Assembly: GCA_005877525.1 (NCBI GenBank)
Contig: VBON01000028.1
Coordinates: 1 to 6,466 of the forward strand
Source of the DNA: Nitrospirota bacterium
GTDB taxonomy: Bacteria; Nitrospirota; Nitrospiria; Nitrospirales; NS-4
Length of the DNA stretch: 6,466 bases
Direction: 5' to 3'
In this document: positions 1 through 6,346 of the stretch, piece by piece
How positions within the stretch are numbered: the stretch's first letter is position 1
How the letters are laid out: each line of letters starts with the position of its first letter
Notes under the pieces: model-generated
The model's input: only the letters and a program-made list of their open reading frames with translations
Told to the model about the DNA's origin: nothing
Database searches by the model: none
Translations under genes and position numbers: made by a program

Positions 1-61
1 AGAGTTGAAGAACGAGAACTTTAAGGCCATCACCAGCTTCAAATACACTAGGAAAACATGA
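1..61 (+). CDS. C-terminal tail of a probable TolA/TonB-type energy transducer (partial)
   Basis: An open frame enters from the left edge (first whole codon at base 2) and ends at TGA 59-61. It reads ELKNENFKAITSFKYTRKT. The basic tail with an aromatic 'F-x-Y' strand resembles the last beta strand of TonB/TolA C-terminal domains, which often follows a proline-rich 'PLPP..' stretch that would lie outside the window. Its stop overlaps the tolB start as ATGA, so the two genes are probably translationally coupled. In tol-pal clusters the gene just before tolB is normally tolA, which spans the periplasm and contacts TolB and Pal. The identity rests on this position and a weak sequence resemblance; only 19 codons are visible, so another upstream gene product cannot be excluded. 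The reading frame and stop are seen directly; the family is inference. Confidence 0.55.
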   Translation, partial: ELKNENFKAITSFKYTRKT

Positions 62-1419
62 AGGAGAAATCTCAATTCGAAACCGGGCATCCCGGCGTTG
101 CCCGGAGAGCAAGCAGGCGCTCCGTCCTCGTCGGCTTTGCGCTCTGTTGCTCAGTCTTGATGGGCGGAGCGGTCCTCTGGCCTTCCGGCGCGGTGGAGGT
201 ATTTATTGACGCTACACGAGGCGACATCAAGAAGATACCCATCGCGATATTCACGTTCAAGGAGGACTTGCCCTGGGACGGTCAGAATCTGACGGACGTC
301 CTGAAGGCGGATCTGCGCCGCTCCTTGCTCTTTGAGGTGGGAGATTTGAAAGGGCTCGGCATCAAGCCGGAAATAAACTCCCGGCCGGCCGAGGACACAA
401 TTCGCAGGGCTGGTGACGCCGGCCTGTTGGTGCAGGTGTGGGGAGGTTTCTCCCAGAAGGGAACGGAGACATTGCTGGAAGGAGTCCTGTATGACTCCCT
501 TCGTCATGACGAGGTGGGCGGCAAACGGTACGTTGGTCCGCCCAAGATGGCGCGAACGATGATGCATCGTTTCGCTGACGAATTGGTGTTTCAGTATACC
601 GGCGAGCAAGGAATCGCCCGTAGCTGGATCGCCTTCGTCTCCGAGGTAGACTCTGGCAAGGAACTGTTTTTGATGGATTATGACGGCTACCATCCGCGGC
701 GGCTCACCTATGATGCGACCTTGAATCTGGCCCCTGCGTGGTCGCCCGACAAGCGACGTCTCGCTTTTGTGTCCTACCGAAACGGCGATGATCCGCAGAT
801 TGAGGAACTGGATCTCGCCACGGGACTCCGACGGACACTCGTGGCGTTTCCTGGAATGAATATCACCCCCGAATGGTCGCCGGATGGGAACGCACTGGCG
901 TTCGCCGCCACGAAAGACGGTAATTCGGAGATCTACAAGGTGGATAAATCCGGCCAGAAATTCGAGCGGCTGACCGAGAACCGGGCCGCGGACCTGGCTC
1001 CGAGCTGGTCTCCCACCGGCCGGGAAATCGCCTTCACCTCGGATCGAGGAGGAAGCCCTCAGGTCTATCTCATGAGCGCGGACGGCTCCAACGTCCGCCG
1101 ATTGACCTTCGAAGGAAGCTACAACACCGCGGCGGTCTGGTCTCCCAAGGGAAACTGGATTGCCTATGTCTGCCGGGATGACCGCAAACTTCTAAAAATT
1201 TGCGTGATGAGCCCTGACGGACAGCAATGGCGCCGGTTGACTGCCGGAAACGGCAATGATGAGTCCCCCTCGTGGGCGGCAGACGGCAGACACATCGCAT
1301 TCAGTTCGACCCGGCACGGCCGGCGAGATATCTACATGATGGCATTGGATGGAACCGAAGTGGAACGCTTGACGACGAACGGGTCGTATAACGACGACCC
1401 CGCCTGGTCAGTTCCCTGA
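58..1419 (+). CDS. tolB: TolB, periplasmic beta-propeller protein of the Tol-Pal system
   Basis: TolB is a periplasmic protein that bridges the inner-membrane TolQRA complex and the outer-membrane lipoprotein Pal, helping outer-membrane constriction and integrity. The 453-residue product has an export signal (charged region 1-21, hydrophobic core about 23-40, likely cleavage after Ala45). It is followed by the TolB N-terminal alpha/beta domain (about 46-185) and a six-bladed WD40-like propeller (about 188-453). Blade motifs are visible as WSP at 228, 273, 317 and 361, WAA at 406 and WSV at 450, each followed by an 'IAF'-type strand and a 'DG...RLT' turn. Length is slightly above E. coli TolB because of a longer n-region. 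ATG 58 is chosen because it overlaps the upstream stop and is preceded by AGGA (50-53); the next in-frame ATG (codon 35) falls inside the signal core. The n-region carries SRRSVLV (19-25), resembling a twin-arginine signal. Cys372 and Cys382 could form a disulfide in blade five. Confidence 0.95.
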   Translation: MKEKSQFETGHPGVARRASRRSVLVGFALCCSVLMGGAVLWPSGAVEVFIDATRGDIKKIPIAIFTFKEDLPWDGQNLTDVLKADLRRSLLFEVGDLKGLGIKPEINSRPAEDTIRRAGDAGLLVQVWGGFSQKGTETLLEGVLYDSLRHDEVGGKRYVGPPKMARTMMHRFADELVFQYTGEQGIARSWIAFVSEVDSGKELFLMDYDGYHPRRLTYDATLNLAPAWSPDKRRLAFVSYRNGDDPQIEELDLATGLRRTLVAFPGMNITPEWSPDGNALAFAATKDGNSEIYKVDKSGQKFERLTENRAADLAPSWSPTGREIAFTSDRGGSPQVYLMSADGSNVRRLTFEGSYNTAAVWSPKGNWIAYVCRDDRKLLKICVMSPDGQQWRRLTAGNGNDESPSWAADGRHIAFSSTRHGRRDIYMMALDGTEVERLTTNGSYNDDPAWSVP

Positions 1420-1423
1420 ACGA

Positions 1424-1440
1424 AACCGTTCGCAATGGTT
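1424..1440 (+). other. Small intercistronic hairpin between tolB and pal
   Basis: Five bases after the tolB stop, AACCGTT (1424-1430) can pair with AATGGTT (1434-1440): seven pairs including one G-U, around a CGC loop. A competing five-pair stem, GAACG (1418-1422) with CGTTC (1427-1431), uses the same bases. No T-run follows, so this is not an intrinsic terminator. It lies just upstream of the strong pal ribosome binding site. It could mark mRNA processing or 3'-end protection, but the stems are weak and a chance occurrence is possible. Confidence 0.3.
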
Positions 1441-1444
1441 GGCT

Positions 1445-1458
1445 AGGAGGAGAGAGGA
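1445..1458 (+). promoter_or_regulatory. Ribosome binding site of pal
   Basis: AGGAGG (1445-1450) runs into AGAGAGGA (1451-1458), giving two overlapping Shine-Dalgarno-like stretches before ATG 1462. The distal AGGAGG has an 11-base spacing and the proximal GAGGA a 4-base spacing. This is the strongest ribosome binding site in the window. It belongs to the only gene that is not coupled to its upstream neighbour by an overlap or one-base gap. That fits Pal being needed in more copies than TolB, which is an inference. Confidence 0.75.
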
Positions 1459-1461
1459 CAT

Positions 1462-2238
1462 ATGATAAAACCATACGGCAGGTCGCTTCAGTGGGTGATT
1501 ATTGTCAGCTTAATAGGAGTGCTTGCGCTGGGCGGGTGTTCGAAGAAAAATGTCATGGCCACGTCGACGGGAGCGGAAAGTGAGGACGCGTCCGCCAAGC
1601 GGAAGGCCCCTGGCGGTCAGAGATCCGGCGGCCCCGAGATGATGGACAAAGGGCCTGGGATGGGTGAGGGTTCGTTGGGTGAAGGGGGAACCAAAGGGGC
1701 GGCGGGACTAAGGCCGGATGGCAGCGGCGAGTCAGGTCTCTCCGGCCGATCCACGGAATCGCTGGGACCGATCGGGACCGGCCCGCTTCAGGGCTTCAAC
1801 AAGGGTTCACGAGAAGAGCGTTTAGGGGATACCCCGCCGATGATGATCGCGAAAGCGGAGCCACAGGACCTCGAAAGTCGCAAAATGCGCGACGAGAACC
1901 GTCGGGAGTTGGCCGATATTTACTTTGCCTTCGACAAATGGATCCTTTCGGAGGAGGGGAAAAAGAATTTGGCGGAAAGCGCGGGGTTTCTGAAACAAAA
2001 TCCGGGGGCGAAGATCGTCATCGAAGGCTACTGCGACGAGCGTGGCAGCCGCGAATATAATCTTGTGTTAGGAGAGAAACGGGCCAAGGAAACCCGGCGC
2101 TATTTGGCGGACCTTGGAATACATAATCCGGTCAGCGTGACCAGTTTCGGCAAAGAACGGCAGGTCTGCATGGACCGAAACGAGTCGTGTTACTGGAAAA
2201 ACCGGCGCGCGCATCTGACCGTGGATGCGGGGAAATAG
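1462..2238 (+). CDS. pal: Pal, peptidoglycan-associated outer-membrane lipoprotein
   Basis: Pal is anchored by lipid in the outer membrane and binds peptidoglycan non-covalently through an OmpA-like domain; it also binds TolB. The 258-residue product starts with a lipoprotein signal (hydrophobic 11-24, lipobox LGGC, lipidated Cys26). Serine at +2 agrees with outer-membrane sorting. Residues 27 to about 145 form an unusually long Gly/Ser/Lys-rich and Met-containing linker. The OmpA-like domain (about 147-255) shows IYFAFD (153-158), IEGYCDERGS (187-196), NLVLGEKRA (200-208), SFGKERQVC (228-236) and NRRAHL (247-252). Asp192 and Arg207 match the Asp and Arg that bind diaminopimelate in this family. 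Cys236 and Cys243 before NRRAHL are a pairing seen in many non-enterobacterial Pal proteins. The protein is longer than the roughly 173 residues of E. coli Pal because of the linker. The start has a strong ribosome binding site, and the next gene begins one base after the stop. Confidence 0.95.
   Translation: MIKPYGRSLQWVIIVSLIGVLALGGCSKKNVMATSTGAESEDASAKRKAPGGQRSGGPEMMDKGPGMGEGSLGEGGTKGAAGLRPDGSGESGLSGRSTESLGPIGTGPLQGFNKGSREERLGDTPPMMIAKAEPQDLESRKMRDENRRELADIYFAFDKWILSEEGKKNLAESAGFLKQNPGAKIVIEGYCDERGSREYNLVLGEKRAKETRRYLADLGIHNPVSVTSFGKERQVCMDRNESCYWKNRRAHLTVDAGK
2229..2233 (+). promoter_or_regulatory. Ribosome binding site that sets the start of the long coiled-coil gene
   Basis: GGGGA (2229-2233) lies at the very end of pal and six bases before ATG 2240, with a second ATG directly after it at 2243. 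The alternative in-frame ATG at 2225 has no purine-rich site in front, would overlap pal by 14 bases, and would only add five residues before the signal peptide. The start at 2240 is therefore preferred; 2243 would give an almost identical protein. Confidence 0.6.
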
Positions 2239-2239
2239 C

Positions 2240-3823
2240 ATGATGCAGAACCGGCCTTCCATCGCCTCTCGCTTCTGTCTGGTGGCGTTCGCTGCAACTT
2301 TGGGGGCTTGCGCGACGGGTCAGGACCTGCGGGAAACTTCCAAAAAGTTCGAGGGACAGACCACCTCCTTAGAAGCCAAGATCGAGCAGTTAAGGCAGAC
2401 CCAGCGCGAAGCTGAGAAATCTCTCGCGAAGATGGAACAACTGATCGAAGAAAACAAGCGCGAGCAGAGCCAGACGCGGGAGTTGGCTGCCAAGCTCAAC
2501 AGCGATCTGCGCAGCTTTCGTGAGATGGATCTGACGAAGGTCGAAGGGCGCATCGAACGGGCCAAAAAGGATATCGAGGCCCTGCAGGGAAGAGTCGAAG
2601 ATCAAGTGAGCAGTTTGCGGCAAAACGCTCAACAGTGGTTGGCAATCCTGGACCAAAAGCAGACGGCAAAACTGGACCAGCAGGTCGTGCGCGTGGATCA
2701 GCAGGTGGCCAAGGTCGAAGCACGCCTCGAAACCCTCGATAAGCGGGAGGCCGCGGCCGCTACCCGGATTCAAGAGACGCTAACGACGCTCGGAAAGAAA
2801 ATCGACGAGCGCCTGGACGTCCAGGACCGCCGTATCGAAGGCCGGATTAAGAAGGTCGAAGATGAGGGACGGGCGACGATGAACAACCTGGCTGGACACC
2901 TCACGGAGGTGGACAAAAGCCTTGCGCAGATGAGTGAGACCGTGAAGACCGTCGGTACCAAACTGTCCACGCAATTGGAGCAGCAGGGCGGATCGCTGGC
3001 GAGGCTTGAGGAGGCTAACAAGCAGGCGGACGGGCAGATCCGTACCCTGACACCGCGGGTCGATCAATTGAAAACGTCCCTCGGGGATTTAGCGAAGGTT
3101 CTGCATACCCTATCGGAAAAATCCGCCGAGATCGACCGTCGCGTCGCCGACGTTGCGGGGGGATCAGAACAGGACGCAAAGATGGAAGCCCGGATCGAGG
3201 TCTTGAACAAGAGCCTCAGCGCGACCATGACGTCCGTCAACGACACGACGCGGGCCCTGGGAGAATTGAAACAGGTATTGGACGTATCGGTGGGAAAGCT
3301 TGCGTCGCGAGTGGATGAGCAAGGGGACGCCTTGAATAAACTGGCCCAGCAACTGCAAGGGCCGAGGACCGCCAGCGCGGCCCCCAGTGAACCGGATCAG
3401 GCTAACATGCCATCGAGCGGGACACAGAAGCCAAGCGCTGAGGCGAGCGCATCGGCCGAAAGTGCGTACGAGCATGCGTACCAGGAATTTCAGCAGAACC
3501 AGTACGAGAATGCGCTGGCCTCATTGCGAAGCTTCCTGAGCCAATACCCAAGCTCAAATCTCGTGCCCAATGCACATTTCTGGATTGCCGAATGCTACGT
3601 GAAGAAGCGCGACTATCAGAAAAGCCTGATTTCGTACGAGGAAGTCATCCAGCATCATCCGAGGAGCGGCAAGGCATCGATTGCCCTCTATCGCAAGGCG
3701 CTGGTCCTCTTGGAACTGAAAGACAAGATGGCGGCGAAAACAGCGCTGAAGAAATTGATCAACGATTACCCTCGGTCCGAAGAATCCAAACAGGCACGGA
3801 CGAAGCTTGCGAGCTTGCAATGA
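2240..3823 (+). CDS. Long coiled-coil lipoprotein with C-terminal CpoB/YbgF-type TPR domain
   Basis: The 527-residue product begins with a lipoprotein signal (Arg5, Arg11, hydrophobic 12-22, lipobox LGAC, lipidated Cys24). Residues about 28-373 are rich in Glu, Gln, Lys, Arg and Leu with heptad spacing, almost without proline, and are predicted here as a very long coiled coil. One section around 138-168 has near-repeats (LDQQVVRVDQQVAKVEARLE). A Ser/Ala/Pro-rich hinge (about 374-405) leads to a domain of three TPR-like repeats (about 409-527) of the kind at the end of CpoB/YbgF. In E. coli, CpoB binds TolA and links peptidoglycan synthesis to outer-membrane constriction; it is about 263 residues, has a short trimeric coiled coil and is not a lipoprotein. 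This protein is about twice as long. It starts one base after pal and ends in an ATGA overlap with a shorter paralogue. A role with Tol-Pal is inferred from domain and context; the function of the long stalk is unknown. Confidence 0.85.
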   Translation: MMQNRPSIASRFCLVAFAATLGACATGQDLRETSKKFEGQTTSLEAKIEQLRQTQREAEKSLAKMEQLIEENKREQSQTRELAAKLNSDLRSFREMDLTKVEGRIERAKKDIEALQGRVEDQVSSLRQNAQQWLAILDQKQTAKLDQQVVRVDQQVAKVEARLETLDKREAAAATRIQETLTTLGKKIDERLDVQDRRIEGRIKKVEDEGRATMNNLAGHLTEVDKSLAQMSETVKTVGTKLSTQLEQQGGSLARLEEANKQADGQIRTLTPRVDQLKTSLGDLAKVLHTLSEKSAEIDRRVADVAGGSEQDAKMEARIEVLNKSLSATMTSVNDTTRALGELKQVLDVSVGKLASRVDEQGDALNKLAQQLQGPRTASAAPSEPDQANMPSSGTQKPSAEASASAESAYEHAYQEFQQNQYENALASLRSFLSQYPSSNLVPNAHFWIAECYVKKRDYQKSLISYEEVIQHHPRSGKASIALYRKALVLLELKDKMAAKTALKKLINDYPRSEESKQARTKLASLQ

Positions 3824-4614
3824 GAGCAATGCCGCTAGTACTTGCCGCGTGTCTGTTGTCGGGCTGCGTGCCGACCGCGGACTTCACGGAACTCCGAGAT
3901 GATGTTCGAGAGTTGCAAAGCGACAATAAAAAGCTCAAACAAACCGAAGCGGAACTGAGAAAGCGCCTCGAGGCGGCCGATCGGAACCAGCTGCCGGCGA
4001 CGACGTTGAAGCGCCTGGACGCGGTGGAGGCGGCCCTCACCGATCTTAAGACCAGGCAACAGGGCATCGATCAAAAACTTGGAGCTGTGATCACACAGCT
4101 TGAAGAGAGCGCTCACCAGCCGGAGTCTCTCTCTGGCCGCTCTGAGGACCCCGTCACGAAGACGCCGCCCAAGCCGGCGCCACCACCCGCCGCTGCCGGG
4201 AAGCCGTCCCCGCCCGCAGTCTTCGAGAATCAGGCTGTCCTCACGCCGACAGCCTCGTTCAATCTGGCTTATAATGACTACCTCAAAGGGAATTACGATC
4301 TCGCGGTGGCCGGCTTTGAAAGTTTTCTTCGTCAATTTCCATCCACGAGTCTTGCCGCACATGCCCAGTACTGGATCGGAGAATCGTACGCGAATAAACG
4401 CGAATACCGATCTGCCGTCGATGCCTATGAGCGCGTGGTCACCAATCATCCCAAGAGCGATAAGGTTCCGGCGGCGCTCTACAAGGCCGGCGCCGGCTAC
4501 GCGGAACTGGGCGATCTGGCGAAGGCCCGAAGCCTGTTCAAACGGGTCATTGAAGAATATTCGCAATCGGACGAAGCCGCGCGCGCCAAGCAGAGGCTTG
4601 CTGAGCTTCGATGA
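3820..4614 (+). CDS. ybgF: CpoB/YbgF-family Tol-Pal accessory protein, predicted lipoprotein
   Basis: The 264-residue product has the length and architecture of CpoB/YbgF: signal, short coiled coil (about 22-98), Pro/Ala-rich linker (about 100-140) and three TPR-like repeats (about 146-264; motifs YNDYLKGNYDLAVAGFESFL, YWIGESYANKREYRSAVDAY, AGAGYAELGDLAKARSLF). In E. coli this protein acts in the periplasm with TolA and the PBP1B-LpoB synthase. Here the signal is short and carries a lipobox, LSGC with Cys16; LAAC at 8-11 is a second, less likely site because it leaves almost no hydrophobic core. ATG 3820 is chosen because it overlaps the upstream TGA and keeps Arg2; ATG 3829 would remove the only positive charge. 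The frame stays open upstream to 3592, but that part lies inside the previous gene. No clear Shine-Dalgarno precedes it, so translation probably depends on coupling. Its last 119 residues align without gaps to the last 119 of the previous product (43 identities by hand), marking a tandem paralogue pair. Confidence 0.88.
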   Translation: MRAMPLVLAACLLSGCVPTADFTELRDDVRELQSDNKKLKQTEAELRKRLEAADRNQLPATTLKRLDAVEAALTDLKTRQQGIDQKLGAVITQLEESAHQPESLSGRSEDPVTKTPPKPAPPPAAAGKPSPPAVFENQAVLTPTASFNLAYNDYLKGNYDLAVAGFESFLRQFPSTSLAAHAQYWIGESYANKREYRSAVDAYERVVTNHPKSDKVPAALYKAGAGYAELGDLAKARSLFKRVIEEYSQSDEAARAKQRLAELR

Positions 4615-6344
4615 GCTCAAAGATCGCGGTCTTGTCGCTCGAGGTCGCGAACCGAATTGCAGCGGGTGAAGTTGTCGAGCGGCCTTCCTCCGCGGTGAAA
4701 GAACTGGTCGAGAACGCTATTGACGCGGGTGCGGGCCGGATCACGGTGGAGGTGGCTGAGGCCGGGCGGCGGCACATACGTGTGACGGATGACGGCGAAG
4801 GCATGTCCCAGGCGGATGCGGCCTGTGCGTTTCTTCGCCACGCCACCAGCAAGATCCGGACGGACGCCGATCTCTTCACGATCCGCACATTGGGCTTTCG
4901 CGGCGAAGCGCTTCCCAGCATCGCCGCGGTTTCGCGCATGCGGCTGGTGACCGCCGCCCCGGGCGCGTCCTGCGGCACTGAGATCAGCTTGGAAGGCGGC
5001 TCGATCAAGGGCCAATGGGAGGCCCCGTCGCCGCCGGGGACGATGGTCGAAGTTGCCGACCTCTTCTACAACACGCCGCCCAGAAAGAAATTCCTCAAAA
5101 GTCCCGCGACCGAGTTCGGCCATATCTGCCAGGTCATCCAGCGTCTCGCGCTGGGGTTTCCCAAGATCCATTTTCGACTCTTGCACAATGGGGCGTCCGT
5201 GCTGGAGTTCGCGCCGGTACGGTCAGGGCGGGAGCGGATCCAACAAATCTATGGGCTCGCGCTCGTGGACGGCTGTGTCGACATCACCCAGGAGGATGAC
5301 GAGCTTCGACTCGAAGGCGTTTCCTCGCGGCCCCTGGAAAGCGGTCTTTCTCGCACGCCGCAGGAGATGTTGGTTAATCAACGATGGGTCAAATGCCCCT
5401 CCTTGGCCCACGCCGTCTACGAAGCCTATGGCACCTATCTGGCCAAAGGGCGACACCCGCGGTTCGTCCTGCACCTCACCATCGATCCGCGATCACTTGA
5501 CATGAATGTCCATCCGGCCAAGCGGGAAGTGCGCTTCTCCAATCAAGAGCGCCTGCATGAGATGGTCCGCCGATGGATTCGGGCTGCGGTCAGCGCGCAG
5601 ACGGCCGTTTCCATCGGGGCGATGGTGGCCGAATTTTCCGGCCCGCCGACCCAGCCCTACACGACGCTGACCGGTCCTGTATCTTCTGGTTCTGCGTCGC
5701 CGGTCGATCGTGCGGCCGAAGCCACGCAGCCCTATCTGCCCGCTGTGGACTCCGTCGTGCAACCACTGGGACAGATTGCGGAACGGTATCTGCTAGCTCA
5801 AGTCGGAGAAGAACTGCAGATCGTCGATCAGCATACGGCCCACGAGCGCGTGCTGTTTGAGCGCCTGTCGGCCGAATTTGGCCAGGGGAACATCGCGTCG
5901 CAACAGGCGCTGTTGCCGGGTCGCATAGAGCTCCCGGCCAGCGCCGCAATGGTTATCCGGGCGCATGGGAGCGACCTGGAGCGCCTGGGATTTGAGGTTG
6001 AAGATTTCGGCGGCGGCACCTTCCTGCTGCGGGCCATGCCGGCGTTGCTGACGCAAACGGCGAGGGTGGATCCGGAGTCGCTCCTGCGAGCTTTGGTGGA
6101 GGATTGGGAAAACGAGGTCTCGACAGTGTCCTTCAAGGAGCGCTACCATGCGGCGCTGGCCTCCATGGCCTGTCATAGCGCCGTTCGATCAGGCCGTCGA
6201 ATGGAGTCTGCGGAGATCCGGCAGCTGTTGGAGGATTGGCGGGAAGCAGGTTTGCCGAGTACCTGTCCGCACGGCCGGCGCGTCGCTATGCGACTAACGA
6301 TTGAGGATCTTGACCGCATCTTTGGACGCCAAGGATGGACGTGA
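4611..6344 (+). CDS. mutL: MutL, DNA mismatch repair ATPase with endonuclease-type C-terminus
   Basis: MutL couples mismatch recognition by MutS to strand incision and removal. The 577-residue product has the GHKL ATPase domain: ELVENAIDAGA (31-41; Glu31 equals the catalytic Glu29 and Asn35 the Mg-binding Asn33 of E. coli), DDGEGM (60-65), RHATSKI (76-82) and GFRGEAL (95-101). The transducer domain includes NVHPAK (299-304). A short linker (about 330-384) leads to a dimerization domain (about 385-577). That domain carries DQHTAHERVLFE (406-417), a form of the DQHA-x2-E-x4-E metal-binding motif of nicking MutL proteins. ACHSAVRSG (520-528) and CPHGRR (552-557) correspond to the other motifs. 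QQALLP (431-436) fits the Q-x2-L/I-x-P beta-clamp motif described for Bacillus subtilis MutL. E. coli MutL lacks this nuclease site, so repair here is probably methyl-independent. The ATG overlaps the preceding stop (ATGA) and has only a weak, distant AGAGG (4592-4596), implying coupling. Confidence 0.97.
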   Translation: MSSKIAVLSLEVANRIAAGEVVERPSSAVKELVENAIDAGAGRITVEVAEAGRRHIRVTDDGEGMSQADAACAFLRHATSKIRTDADLFTIRTLGFRGEALPSIAAVSRMRLVTAAPGASCGTEISLEGGSIKGQWEAPSPPGTMVEVADLFYNTPPRKKFLKSPATEFGHICQVIQRLALGFPKIHFRLLHNGASVLEFAPVRSGRERIQQIYGLALVDGCVDITQEDDELRLEGVSSRPLESGLSRTPQEMLVNQRWVKCPSLAHAVYEAYGTYLAKGRHPRFVLHLTIDPRSLDMNVHPAKREVRFSNQERLHEMVRRWIRAAVSAQTAVSIGAMVAEFSGPPTQPYTTLTGPVSSGSASPVDRAAEATQPYLPAVDSVVQPLGQIAERYLLAQVGEELQIVDQHTAHERVLFERLSAEFGQGNIASQQALLPGRIELPASAAMVIRAHGSDLERLGFEVEDFGGGTFLLRAMPALLTQTARVDPESLLRALVEDWENEVSTVSFKERYHAALASMACHSAVRSGRRMESAEIRQLLEDWREAGLPSTCPHGRRVAMRLTIEDLDRIFGRQGWT

Positions 6345-6346
6345 TC

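Noticed and set aside
61..66. AAGGAG, a perfect Shine-Dalgarno sequence, just after the tolB start codon.
   Set aside because: No in-frame ATG, GTG or TTG follows at a usable distance before the signal core; it simply encodes residues of the n-region (overlapping Lys2-Glu3).
1439..1466. TTGGCT and TATGAT with 16-base spacing, resembling a sigma-70 promoter in front of pal.
   Set aside because: The -10-like hexamer overlaps the pal start codon, so transcripts would begin inside the gene, and the -35 match is poor. The purine-rich bases in between are better explained as the ribosome binding site.
2225..2239. Earlier in-frame ATG at 2225 for the long coiled-coil gene.
   Set aside because: It has no ribosome binding site in front and would overlap pal by 14 bases. 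The GGGGA at 2229-2233 is correctly placed for ATG 2240, and the signal peptide is complete from there.
3592..3819. The frame of the second CpoB-like gene stays open upstream, allowing a 340-residue protein starting at 3592.
   Set aside because: The extra part lies wholly within the preceding gene's conserved TPR domain and reads as non-conserved sequence. The lipoprotein signal begins at 3820, which also gives a typical ATGA overlap.
3835..4620. Long minus-strand open frame of 261 codons opposite the second CpoB-like gene.
   Set aside because: Such long antisense frames are expected in GC-rich coding DNA. Its product shows no domain, and the plus-strand gene has a clear family, signal and coupling.
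4100..4669. Open frame of 189 codons overlapping the second CpoB-like gene and the start of mutL.
   Set aside because: It is Arg/Pro/Ser-rich with no recognisable domain and lies out of frame over two clearly conserved genes.
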